64,000 nt of DNA from Cafeteria roenbergensis (Eukaryota > Sar > Bigyra > Bicosoecida > Cafeteriaceae): positions 186,001 through 250,000 of the forward strand of contig VLTN01000039.1 in NCBI GenBank assembly GCA_008330645.1. Reading direction: 5' to 3'. Shown here in pieces: positions 9,901 through 19,369 of the stretch. The first letter of the stretch is position 1; each line of letters opens with the position of its first letter. The notes below the pieces were generated by a model. It was not told the DNA's origin. It made no database searches and worked only from the letters and a program-made list of their open reading frames with translations. The translations under genes were made by a program, and so were the position numbers.

Positions 9901-12900
9901 CGGGCGGCATCGTGGAGGAGGACACCTTTGAGGACGCCCCGCTGAGCTCCCGGGCTGGCGACCAGCCGGACTCGGACGACTCCTCAGACAGCAGCAGCGA
10001 CGGCGAAGACGACGAGGCCGACGAGGACGACGGCGAGGCAGGGGGCTTCGAGCCGGGGCACCAGTACCCGGCGGCTTCGCCGGCTGCTTACGGCGGGCAC
10101 ATGTTCGGACAGCAGCCCGCTGGCTACGGCGGGTTCGCCGGAGCGCCTGGCTTCGCTCCCCACCAGCAGCACCCCCACCACGCGTACTACCCGCAGCAGC
10201 AGCAGCAGGCTGCGCCCCCTCAGCCAGTCATGCCCATCGGCACCGTAGCCATGTTCATGACGCAGGCAGGCCCGGCGCCCTTCCTCCTCGCGCCAGGTGG
10301 CTGGATCCCGTACACCACGCCCCAGCAGGCGGCCATGCTGCAGGCCACAGTGTCCCCGGCCGGCTCGCGCGCCGGGTTTGGCAGCGGAGCCGGGGGGCCG
10401 GGCGGCGAGCACCGCCCTCGGGGCGGGCGCGGCTCCGAGGGTGCCACGTCGGACGGAAGCGCCTTTGCTTCGGACCTCGGTGCCGCGCCGCCTTCGTCCA
10501 CGCTCGACGGCCGCACATCTGTGGGCCGCACCCGCAGCGAGGAGGAGCAAGAGGACGCTGAGGCGGAGGCCCGTCGAGAGGCGCTCCATGAGCGAGCGCA
10601 GGATCGTCTGGCGCGCAGCCGGGCCATCACCGGCTCCCAGCCACCCCCGGAGCCGGCCAGTGCCGCTGCGTCGCCTGACAAGGCGTCACCGCCGCCGTCG
10701 CTGCCTTCCCTGCCCGCCAAGGGCACCCCTGCCCTGCCGACCGGGGCAGACTCCGTCGCAACGAAGCCCTCGCAGCTGCCAGCAAAGCAGCGGCTCGAGC
10801 ACACGGGCGGCGAGGCCGTGGCGGCGGCGCCTGTTCCTGAGCCCTCCCCCGAGCTCATCGTCGCCCAGGAGGCAGCGGCAGCCGCTGCCTCTGGAATGGC
10901 CGGCCACACGGCCCAGGACAAGCCGAAGGCAAGCCCCGCCTCAACGGTGGAGAGCCCCGTCACGGGCGCGGAAGCCGCCGCGCAAGCGTCCCGCGGCAAG
11001 CGTGCCCCCGTGTCGGGCCTCGGCTCCTTCATGTACGTCAAGAACACGCGGCGCAAGCCCGGGCAGGAGGTGACTCCGGACCGGCCCAGGTACTGGGTGG
11101 GGCGCGTCACCGAGCTCTCCCGCGACGGCGTGTACAAGATGCACTGGTTCCGCGAGACGGAGCTGGGAAGCAGCCTGTACCAGCCGACGAACCACTATTT
11201 CCGAGAGCGCGTTCAGTTCCTCCGGCCCTTCAAGCTCGTCACGCTCGAGAAGGCCGCGCGCGCGTGGCGCTGCTTCCCCCCCATCCAGATCAAGGGGGAC
11301 GCCCAGGACAGCGAAGGCGTCGCCAAGGAGGCCAGCGCCGCGGCGCAGGCTGCGGCGGTGACCCCCGACGAGGCTGCCGCTGACCCCGACGCCGAGCGGA
11401 AAGAGACGGCGAGCATGGGGCCCGACGTCGACGGCGACGGCCAGCCGATGGCTGTGGGGGCCTTTGTGTTCCTGCGCAACGGCCGCTTTGACTCATCCCG
11501 CGAAACCGCAAGCAACCCGAGGTACTGGGTCGCTCGCGTGTGCAACTCGGCCCCGCAGCAGGGCCGCCCGGGCGCCACGCCCGTCCCCCCTCGCATGCTC
11601 GACGCGCACGGCCGCGCCCGCCTGCAGTGGTTCAAAGAGACCGCCATCGGCTCGGGGCTCTACGTGGAGATGGAGCAGACGTTCCACGAGCCGCGCAGCA
11701 GGTTCGCGCTGGTGCCGGGCGGACTTCGCTTCAACGAGTCGGCGAACCTGTGGATGCGGCAGGCGTCCCCCTCGCAGGGCCACAAGATCCTCCCCCTCGT
11801 CTTCCCCGGCGACGAAGGCTTGCTCGCGGAGGAGCTGGAGGCAGCGCGGCGGGGATCCACCCCGGCGAGCACCGTCGCAGGGGGGTCCGGCCCGGGCTCG
11901 CCTATGGCTCCTGCTGACGGCGCAGACTCCATCGAGGCCTCGGCCGTCGCGGCGGCGCCCCCCAGCGGCCCCGCTCCCATCATCACATCGCCGGCTGAGC
12001 ACCCCTGCGTGGTGGACTCGTTCTGCTTCGTGCCAAACCACAACTTCAAGTCCAAGCGGGAGAGCGCCAGCAACCCCCGCTTCATCGTGGCGCAGATCCG
12101 TGCCGTCTCCCTCCCCACCGCGACGCGCCCCGCCTCGGCGACCGTCTGCGTGTTCAAGGAGGAGATGCTCCACAGCCGGCTGTACGTCCCCGTGCTCACT
12201 GGCAGGAGTGTCTTCCGCGAGCCTCTCGGCAAGCTCAAGCCCCTGCCCGCGATGGTGTTCGACGCCCCGCGCAACGCCTGGCGCCTCACAGGCGCTTTCA
12301 ATCTCGGCGCCCGATTCGAGGAGCCCACGGCACCGTTTGATGGCCCCGACGGACTGGCGACCTCGGCCGCAGCCCAGGCCCCGGCGGCGGCCCAGGCAGG
12401 GTCCGAGTCAGGCGTGAAAGCGGATCCCGCGGCGGAACCCGCTTCGTCCGCCGTGCCGCCACCGGGCACCGCGTCGACCTCGGCTGCTCCTGCCGCCGAG
12501 CCTGCCGCCGCGCCTGCGCCTGCGCCTGCGCCTGCGCCTGCGCCTGCGCCTGCGCCTGCGCCTGCGCCTGCGCCTGCGCCTGCGCCTGCGCCTGCGCCTG
12601 CGCCTGCGCCTGCGCCTGCGCCTGCGCCTGCGCCTGCGCCTGCGCCCGTTGGCGGCCCTCGCGGTCCCGTTGGCGGCCCTCGCGGTCCCGTTGGCGGCCC
12701 TCGCGGTCCCGTTGGCGGCCCTCGCGGTCCCGTTGGCGGTCGACTTGCAGCATCAGCGGTCGCGGCCTCCGTGTCCGACGAGGACATTGCCCCGCCGTCG
12801 GAAGATGGTTCGGTCGCGCCTCCCCCCCTCCCCAAGGACGAGCAGAGCCGGACGGCCGCCCCAGCCCCTGTGGCGACCTCGCCGCCACCGCCGCCACTTG

Positions 12901-13301
12901 AGTCTGCTGAGTCTCGAGTGTCCCCGCCACCGCCTCCGCCGGTGGGCGACGAAGACACGCCGCCGCCCCCTGTGCCCACGAGCGTGCCAGCTCAGTCGCT
13001 TCCCGGCCCCCGCGGCCCGCCTGGAGCCCGCCCCGGCCCCCGCGGCCCGCCTGGAGCCCGCCCCGGCCCCCGCGGCCCGCCTGGAGCCCGCCCCGGCCCG
13101 CGTGGTCCGCCTGGAGCCCGCCCCGGCCCGCGTGGTCCGCCTGGAGCCCGCCCCGGCCCCCGCGGCCCGCCTGGAGCCCGCCCCGGCCCGCGTGGTCCGC
13201 CTGGAGCCCGCCCCGGCCCGCGTGGTCCGCCTGGCCCCAGGCCAGGGCTCGTCGCGCCGCCTGGATTCCGCGGCCCGCCGCGTGGTCCTGCTGCGCAGTG
13301 A
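3982..13301 (+). CDS. Giant IQ-motif scaffold with WH2-like repeats
   Basis: Two exons: 3982-4006 and 4429-13301. The 422-bp intron (GTGAGC...CTCGTCCGCAG) joins MSGTPPSG to VHAEQQSLAP in phase 1. The predicted protein is 2,965 residues. Order: Pro-rich N-terminus; three 53-residue repeats with GGMAGLLGEIRARGG, which resembles a WH2 actin-binding helix (about 266, 319, 372); eight near-identical 45-residue IQ-like repeats (about 439-781; core VRVQAGARGMLARR) plus one degenerate copy; Ala/Pro-rich linkers; a second, diverged array of about six IQ motifs (about 1590-1800; core VKVQAGVRGALARRQS); an acidic run; a Gly/Tyr/Gln-rich patch; three related ~90-residue domains (about 2205, 2349, 2535); then Ala-Pro, VGGPRGP and GPRGPPGARP repeats. 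IQ motifs bind calmodulin or myosin-type light chains, so a calcium-regulated actin scaffold is an inference. I know no family with this full architecture. Confidence 0.75.
5126..5560 (+). repeat. Three 159-bp tandem repeats (WH2-like unit)
   Basis: The unit is 159 bp (53 codons); the internal ATG of MAGLLGEIRARGG recurs at 5202, 5361 and 5520. Units are almost identical in DNA, including synonymous sites, so expansion or gene conversion is recent. Each of the first two units carries a GTGAGT and the next unit carries CTGCAG 84 nt later, so each looks like an in-frame optional intron as well as coding sequence. Confidence 0.85.
5707..6748 (+). repeat. Eight 135-bp tandem repeats encoding IQ motifs
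   Basis: Copies start about every 135 bp (core at 5721, 5856, 5991, 6126, 6261, 6396, 6531, 6666). Each encodes a 45-residue IQ-like helix with a Glu/Ala-rich spacer. Copies differ at only a few, mostly synonymous sites such as GAA/GAG, and GCC/GCT. Confidence 0.92.
7054..7190 (+). repeat. 30-bp tandem repeat (APAAAEAAAS)
   Basis: About four and a half copies of a 30-bp unit encode APAAAEAAAS. It is followed by a looser Pro/Glu repeat (PPAADPPP, AEQPP) up to about 7340. This is an Ala-rich spacer between the IQ array and the next segment. Confidence 0.85.
12510..12740 (+). repeat. Ala-Pro hexanucleotide array then 21-bp VGGPRGP repeats
   Basis: A (CCTGCG)n array of over 20 units encodes an Ala-Pro dipeptide rod to about 12646. 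It passes directly into a 21-bp repeat encoding VGGPRGP, four copies plus a partial, to about 12738. Both are length-unstable sequence types. Confidence 0.88.
13005..13240 (+). repeat. 30-bp tandem repeat (GPRGPPGARP), collagen-like
   Basis: Eight copies of a 30-bp unit encode GPRGPPGARP. It looks like collagen, but the ten-residue period breaks the Gly-X-Y register once per unit, so a continuous triple helix is not expected. Two synonymous variants (CCCCGCGGC and CCGCGTGGT) alternate along the array, suggesting block duplication. Confidence 0.88.
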
Positions 13302-13808
13302 GCGGCTGGGCACGCCAAAGCAGCCCTTTCTGGCTTCGTCTGGGCTGGCATCGAGTGCCGATCCTTCCGTCGCCCGGCCCGCTGTGTTGCCACGGCGCCC
13401 AGCTGGTGCGCAGACAAACACTTGTCGCAAGGGTGTTCACCACCCTTTGTGTAGCTCTTTTGCGTGATTCCGTGAAAGTGCGTGTGCGTGCGTGAGCGCG
13501 CGCAGATGCGCCCGCCATGCAGCGCTCCCCCCTGCCCTGCGATTGCGCCGGCACTCTGGCGCACGCCGCTTTGCGCCCTTGCGATGACGGACCGAGCCGT
13601 ACACCAATGTGCTCGCGCGGTGAGTGTGTTCTGCCCGCATGGCGCAGGCGGTCGCGGGCGCAGCCAGCCCGCTCCGGTTCGCGTTCGGCGGCGCGCTCAA
13701 GAGGGAGAGGGAGGCGGGGAAAGACAAACACGCAAAGGCAGGGAGAGGAAGAGGAGGAGGAGGAGGAGGAGGAGGAGGGGGGGGAGCGCGGCAAAGCCGC
13801 GACGTCGC
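13302..13808. other. Convergent intergenic region with GAG microsatellite
   Basis: The gap lies between two gene 3' ends. It contains a purine-only (GAG)n tract at about 13742-13787 ending in a G run, capable of forming triplex DNA. A short GTGCGTGCGT tract lies near 13480. No gene was recognised. Confidence 0.65.
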
Positions 13809-15685
13809 TCAGAGGAGCATGGTGGCCGGGTCTTCCAGGAGGGACTTGAACACAGAGAGCCACTGTGCGCCGACAGCGCCGTCCAGCACGCGGTGGTCGC
13901 AGCTAAGGGTGGCGTTGAAGTAGACGCTGGCCTTCCAGGCCTCCTCGCCGTCGCTCGGCACGCAGCGGCGGGTCGCGGCGCCGATGGCGAGGTGGGCTGC
14001 CTGGGGCGGGTTGATGATGGGGCTGGCCTGGCGCAGGCCGTAGGCGCCGAGGTTGGTGATGGTGATGGTGGCCCCCGAGGCGTCGTCGCGGGTGAGGGTC
14101 CCGTCGCGCGCCGAGGCGGTGAGGCGGCGGAGGTCGGAGGAGATGTCGGCGGCTCCCTTGGCGTGGGCATCTCGCACCACGGGGGTGACGATGCCTGCCT
14201 CGGTGTTGGTGGAGACAGCGACGTCGACGTACGAGTAGGAGCGCACGGCGTGGGGGAGCCACGAGGAGTTGGCCTCAGGCACGCGGCGGGAGGCGATGGC
14301 AGCCGCCTTGACGATGAGATCCGTGGTGGAGAGCTGCTCGTTCTGCTTGCGGGAGCCGTTGAGGCGCTTGCGGAGGGCCAGGAGGTCGTCCAGGCACACC
14401 TCCGCGGTGAGGTAGAAGTGGGGCACTTGGCGCTTGCTCTCGGACAGGAGGGCGGCGGCGCGGCGGCGGGCGTCGGTGTGGGGCACATCGAAGAAGTCGC
14501 CGGTGCGCGCGCCCGCCTGAGCGGCGCTGGTGGCGGGTGCTGCCGCGGGCGGGGCGGCGGCGCCAGCGTCGTTGGTGAGCGCGGCGCCCGCCTCCGCAGT
14601 GGCGGTGGCAGCCGCGGCTCCGGATGCGATGAACTCCTCCACGTCCGCGCGAATGATGCGGCCCTCCCAGCCGGTGCCGTTGCCGGCCAGGGCAGAGATG
14701 TCCACCCCGTTATCGCGAGCGATGCGGCGAGCGAGCGGGGATGCGGCGACGGGGCCACCGCGGGGGACCGGCTCCGACGAGGCGGCGGCGGGCGTGGCCG
14801 CTGCCGGAGCCGGCGCCGCAGCGGCCGGAGCAGGCGGAGCGGCAGGGGCAGCTGCAGCCGCGGGAGTGTACGTCACCGGCTCTGGCTCGGGGGCCTCCGG
14901 GGCCTGCTCAGGGAGGTCAGCCTCGGAGAAGGATGCGAAGGCGGCAATGTCGTCCTCGTTGTCCACCATGATCGCGACGATGCGCCCAACCTCAACTCCC
15001 TCCGCACCTCCCGGCACCAGAAGCTTGGCGAGGTATCCGTCGTCCTGCCACTCCCAGTCCATGGAGGCCTTGTCGGTCTCCACGGTGGCGATCACGCGGC
15101 CGGGCTCGAGCTCGTCGCCCTCGGCAACGTGCCACTCCGAGATGGTGCCCGCCTTCATGGTCTGCGCGCGCAACCCGTTGTGCCACGGCAGGCGGAACGA
15201 AGGGGTCGTCGCGGGCGTAACGAAGACGGCGCGGAGCCGAGCTGGGTGGCGCAGGCGGCCACGACTGGCGCGGGCGCGGAACGGGGAGACTTGGCACGCG
15301 GCCACGGAGCAATCGCCGAGCAGTTTGCCCCGGCGGGAGAGCAGGCGCGCGCGCCGCAGACTCACGGGGCTAAGGGCGGGCATCTTGACCGCGACATGGG
15401 CGGGGAAGGTGCCCATTGCCCGGACTCCAACCCGCTCGAAAACCTGCAGGATTCCGCGCACAGCGAGCGTGGGAGGGAGCAGCAAGCGCCTTGCAAAAGG
15501 GCCGAAGCACAGGCGCCGGGCGCCCGGCACCACGCTGTCGCACGCCCAGCAACGGACCCATCTGCAGCATCTGGGTTCTCGCGGAAGGGGTGCGCGGCGC
15601 GGCGCTCTGTGCACCACAGGGAGCTCACGAGCGCCGTGGCGGGCTTCGTCAGGGCCACCCCGCGGGCGCCCGAGCGGACCACCAT
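13809..15685 (-). CDS. DLAT: Pyruvate dehydrogenase E2 (dihydrolipoyl acetyltransferase)
   Basis: Three exons on the minus strand: 15685-15629, 15443-15366, 15161-13809; introns of 185 and 204 bp, both with GTGAG donors and CAG acceptors, giving 495 residues. E2 carries acetyl groups on lipoyl-lysine to CoA in the mitochondrial pyruvate dehydrogenase complex. Splicing restores a presequence-like start (MVVRSGARGVALTKP) and joins MPALSP to TMKAGTISEW, rebuilding the classic lipoyl-domain entry. Then come ETDKA, the lipoylation site; an Ala/Pro hinge; the E1/E3-binding domain (SPLARRIARDNGVDIS, GTGWEGRI); and the catalytic domain with the HRVLDGAVGAQWL active site (His and Asp) and the E2p-type TMLL C-terminus. 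There is one lipoyl domain. Intron 2 is 204 nt and stop-free, so the unspliced frame also stays open. Confidence 0.95.
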
Positions 15686-16081
15686 GGAGGACACCGCACT
15701 GCGAGGCACGGGTGCGCACGGGAGGGAGCCGAAGCGGTCGATCCAGGCGCCGCGCGCCCGCCGGGGGAGGGGAGCCAGGCGCCGCGCGAGGCTGCGGGTG
15801 AAGGGGGCACTCGGCTCACCGCGCTCCCGACCGGAGCCACCGGGGAATGGAGTCCGAGACGCGCTTGGCGCGGGCGCCGGCGCGCTGGGCCACTGCCGCA
15901 GTCCTGCGCATTGCTGGCCGATGTCCCCGGGCAGGTGCTCGTGGGGCGCGCGGGCCGCACGCCGCCCGGGCGATTTTCACGACGCCCTGCGCTGGCGAGC
16001 ACGGCAGAGGCGCTCGAGCTTGCGATCGACAGAGAGCCGATTCCGAGCGCCAACCTGCCCCCCGCGCCACCCAACTTGACC
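15686..16081. promoter_or_regulatory. Head-to-head promoter, DLAT / AGTRAP-like
   Basis: The 396 bp separate two divergent start codons. No TATA-like element was noted and no further gene was recognised. The assignment rests on position only. Confidence 0.4.
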
Positions 16082-16901
16082 ATGAGCGCCATGGACCCGA
16101 CATCTGTGGCCGAGTACCTTCTGGTGGCTTCGACAGTCACCAGCATCTTTGCCGGCGCCAGCGGAATCGGAGGGGTGAGCCCCGCCAGAGGTTCAACGTA
16201 GCGCAGTTCTGGCTCCGGGATCGCGCTGTTGGCCCATCACCGCCCGCCGTGGCGACTTGGCCTGCCAGGCTTCCTGCAACAGTGGCGCGTGGGGCTCCGT
16301 TCACGAAGCCCCGCACGGCCAGTCGCGCCCTCGACCCGAGTCTTGGCAACTTCCGCTCGCTTGCTCCCCGCAGGGCTACAACACCGCCCTTGCGCTGTTC
16401 GGCATCTGGGTGCTCTTCACTGCGAGCGCCCGCGCCATGTACTGGTTCTTTGTGTTCCTCGGCGTCAGCTTCGTGGCGGACATCATCCTCCTGGCAGTCG
16501 TCGGCAACAACGCCGTGCAGGCCAACACGTTCGCGAACACCACCGAGACGAACACCATGGTGTTCGGAGTGGCCACGACCGCGATCAACATGTTCATCAA
16601 GGCCGCCCTCGCCTACTTCTGCCTGCTCCTCTTCCAGTTCTGGGGGGGGTCCGCTGCCGCCGCCCACCCGCCCACCGCTCAGGCTGCCGACGGCTCCGCC
16701 GGCGGCATGCCCCCCGCGGGAGGCGACAGCTACGCCGGCACGCCCTCTGGCGGCTACGGCGTCCCGTCCGCCGCTGGCGGCTACGGCGTCCCTGCCGCCA
16801 CCGGCGGGTACGGCGTGCCCTCAGGCGCCGGCTACGCCGCCGAGGGGAACACGGTCGACAGCGCCCACAAGGGCGGCGTCGAGTCCTACCAGTCCAGCTG
16901 A
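16082..16901 (+). CDS. AGTRAP: AGTRAP/ATRAP-like small membrane protein
   Basis: Two exons, 16082-16174 and 16374-16901, with a 199-bp GTGAGC...CCGCAG intron in phase 0; 206 residues. Splicing joins FAGASGIGG to GYNTALALFG. The protein has four membrane segments: one in exon 1 (EYLLVASTVTSIFAG), then ALALFGIWVLFTASA, YWFFVFLGVSFVADIILLAV and INMFIKAALAYFCLLLFQF. This spacing, the F(L/V)AD(I) motif in the third helix and the short cytosolic tail match the type-1 angiotensin II receptor-associated protein family, which in animals traffics receptors. Here the tail contains repeated GGYGVP units and ends HKGGVESYQSS. The receptor role cannot be inferred in a protist; only the fold family is suggested. 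The upstream gene start (DLAT) faces it head-to-head. Confidence 0.68.
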
Positions 16902-17082
16902 TCCCGCCAGCCGGGAGGCCGCTTGCGGCACCCCCCGGCCTCCCTTCGTAGGAGCCTGATGCACAACCCTTCGGTCTGCGTGTGAGAGGGCGCCTTTGCG
17001 TGGCGACTCGCAGAGGCCGCGCCTGCTCCCTGCAACCTCGCCTGACTGCTCGGCTGCCGGGCGCAGCTGCCCGTGCGCCCGC

Positions 17083-17118
17083 ACAGCCACACAGCCACAG
17101 CCACAGCCACAGCCACGC
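17083..17118. repeat. (CACAGC)n microsatellite
   Basis: A CACAGC/CACA hexamer-based array lies in the 260-bp convergent gap between the AGTRAP-like and TBCE-like genes. No gene is present there. Confidence 0.85.
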
Positions 17119-17161
17119 CACACCCAGAATGCCAGCGGGGCCACTGCGCGCTCGCCAGGGC

Positions 17162-19216
17162 TCAGCGAAGCTCCACCCAGAACCCGTCGCCCTCTCCCAG
17201 CCCCAGCCCGAACACACGCCGCGTGCCGTCTCTCAGCAGCGTCCGAGCCCTGATGGCGCCCACGAGGATGTCAGAGGAGACCCGCGCGCGCCTCACCGCG
17301 CCCATGGCGAGCTTGCGACCCGCCGGGTCCATCTCGCGCCACCATCGCGGCATGCGGGCCAGACCGCTTGACGACACCAGGTCCGACACGCACGTCCGTG
17401 GCAGCGCACCGCTGTGCACCCCGGCGCACTCGGCCGCCGCGCCGCCGCCGCTGGTCGCTCCGCCGCCGCTGGTCGCCCGCTCCGCATCCGGCGCTGCCTC
17501 GTGCTCCGCATCCGGCTCCGCATCCGGCTCCGCTTCGTCCCCCCACGCCCCAGCCTCCTGCTCGCCGGCGTCCGCGTCACCGGCGCGTTCGTCTTCGGCC
17601 ACGCGCCCACCTGCCGCCTCCTCCCCTGCCTCAGCGGTCCCGGCCTGCAGAGCTGCCGCAAGCAGAGCCGCCCACCGGCGGAGCTGCTCAACGGTCCACT
17701 TCATGGGGACGCGGACCAGCCTTCCCCGGCCAAGCCCGTCCACCGTGACGGTGACAGACAGGGTGGCCGCTGGCTTGAGGTCCGTTAGCAGCGGGCCCAG
17801 CATCCCGTACCGGCTCTGCAGCTCTGCGAGTCTGGCGGGAGGCGTCGTGTCTGGGCCGGCCTCTGCCGCGAGACTGGCGGCCGCAGCGGCCGGTGACGCT
17901 GCTGCGGGACTGTCGGCGCCGCCCCCCGCCCCCGCTGCGGCCTGCCCAGCCGCGATGGCGGCTGCGTATCGAACGAGGAACCTCTCCGCCGCTGTGACTT
18001 CGCTTCGGCGCACGGGCGCGCCCCCCAGCTCGATCAGGCCCGGAGCTCTGCCGATGACGAGCATTCTGGGCACGTCCTGGGGCCGTCCCGCCGCCCCTGC
18101 CGCCTCTGCCGCCGTGGCGTGAACTCGTCCTTCCCACGGGTTGTGCCCTATGCGGAGGTGTTTCAGAGCGGGCCAGGCGCCCATGGCGTCCAGCTGGTCC
18201 AGGCGGGAGATGCCGCATCGCTCGGCGTTGAGACGCGCCACCCGCGACCCCAGCACGGAAAGAGGGCAGGGCACCTCGTCGGGCGGGCTGCAAACTGGGG
18301 CGGCGGGGGCGGCGGGGGCGGCGGGGGCGGCGTGGGCGGCGGGGACGGGCGCCCAGCGCGACAGCTGCTCGCACCCCGACACCGAGAGGGACGTCAGCGC
18401 CTCCATCGGCAGGAGGGCAGCGGCGAGGGCGGAGGCGTCGCTCAGTGGGTTGCCGCTCAGGTCAACGTGAGCGACGCATCGGGCCACAGAGGTCGCTGCA
18501 GCTGCGGCCGCCGTCGCAGTAGCGGCAGTGGCGGCGGCAGCGGCAGCAGGAGTGGAGGCGGCGCCTGGCCTGCCGGCGGCCTCCGTGCCCTCGTCGCCGC
18601 ACGTCGCGGTGAGGGCGGCGACGTCGGCTTCGGCCCAGTCGTTTCCGGCTAGGTAGAGCCTCGCAAGGCCTGGCGCCGCCTTGAGGAGGTGCCTCGCGCT
18701 GGAGGTGTCGCAGCGAGTCTTGTTGAGCACAAGCGCGCGGAGCTCCGAGTGCGACATGCCCGCAAACGCCTCCGCTGCCGGGGCACCGTCGCGCGCTGAC
18801 CCGAGCCGGTTCGCGCTCAAGTCAAGCGCACACAGGTTCGGGGCCGACCGCAGCACCTGCGCGACTGTCGACCAGTCCTCGATCCTGTTGTCCGACAGGT
18901 TGAGCTCCCGCAGGCCTGCCATCAGGCGAGTCGCCCGCGCCCAATCGGGCAGTCCCGAAATTTCCACGCAGCTGATGTCGGTCGAGCTCAGTGAGGCGGA
19001 CGAAACTCCGGGCATGTTTAGCACTGCGGAGAGGAGCACGCCTGGCGGCACGCTGGCGGCTGCGTTGATCTTCTGGAGCAGCTGGTCGAGCTGCCGCGCG
19101 CTCGCTGCTGAACGAGACGCCACTCGCTCGAGCCTGGCTTCGAGAGTCGCATCTTCGGGCCGCTCCGAAGGCAGGCGGACGTACCGCTCCAAGAATGCCT
19201 CAACGAGGCTGTTCAT
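17162..19216 (-). CDS. TBCE: Tubulin-folding cofactor E-like protein lacking CAP-Gly
   Basis: Single exon, 684 residues from the ATG at 19214-19216 (MNSLVEAFLERYVRLP). TBCE helps assemble and dissociate alpha/beta-tubulin dimers. The N-terminus aligns with the part of TBCE after its CAP-Gly domain (SLVEAFLERY). Leucine-rich repeats follow (LRELNLSDNRIEDW, LCALDLSANRL, ARLYLAGNDW, VDLSGNPLSD, LKHLRIGHNPW), then the LRR cap RAPGLIELGGAPVRRSE with AERFLVRY, typical of TBCE, and a C-terminal ubiquitin-like fold ending GEGDGFWVELR. CAP-Gly residues are absent, and only 153 bp separate this ATG from the divergent gene, leaving no room for another exon. It therefore resembles animal TBCEL, which lacks CAP-Gly; the TBCE/TBCEL choice is open. 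Ala/Glu-rich inserts interrupt the LRRs and the linker. Confidence 0.82.
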   Translation of the reverse strand: MNSLVEAFLERYVRLPSERPEDATLEARLERVASRSAASARQLDQLLQKINAAASVPPGVLLSAVLNMPGVSSASLSSTDISCVEISGLPDWARATRLMAGLRELNLSDNRIEDWSTVAQVLRSAPNLCALDLSANRLGSARDGAPAAEAFAGMSHSELRALVLNKTRCDTSSARHLLKAAPGLARLYLAGNDWAEADVAALTATCGDEGTEAAGRPGAASTPAAAAAATAATATAAAAAATSVARCVAHVDLSGNPLSDASALAAALLPMEALTSLSVSGCEQLSRWAPVPAAHAAPAAPAAPAAPVCSPPDEVPCPLSVLGSRVARLNAERCGISRLDQLDAMGAWPALKHLRIGHNPWEGRVHATAAEAAGAAGRPQDVPRMLVIGRAPGLIELGGAPVRRSEVTAAERFLVRYAAAIAAGQAAAGAGGGADSPAAASPAAAAASLAAEAGPDTTPPARLAELQSRYGMLGPLLTDLKPAATLSVTVTVDGLGRGRLVRVPMKWTVEQLRRWAALLAAALQAGTAEAGEEAAGGRVAEDERAGDADAGEQEAGAWGDEAEPDAEPDAEHEAAPDAERATSGGGATSGGGAAAECAGVHSGALPRTCVSDLVSSSGLARMPRWWREMDPAGRKLAMGAVRRARVSSDILVGAIRARTLLRDGTRRVFGLGLGEGDGFWVELR

Positions 19217-19369
19217 GCCGCCGAAGCAGCGTGTGGCCCGCCCGCTTGCGACCCGCGTCGCACACACACGACCAACGCGTGCGAAGGGATATTTGCTCGC
19301 TGCAAGCAAGCCGGCTCGGGAAGGCGCACACCCAGGCGCACTGGTCAGGGTGGGGGGCTCGCCGGGACA
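19217..19369. promoter_or_regulatory. Short head-to-head promoter, TBCE-like / F-BAR gene
   Basis: Only 153 bp separate the divergent ATGs. An ATATTTG island (reverse complement CAAATAT) at 19289-19295 resembles the one upstream of GPKOW. Confidence 0.45.

Noticed and set aside
13005-13240. Collagen triple-helix domain
   Set aside because: The ten-residue unit breaks the Gly-X-Y register in every copy.
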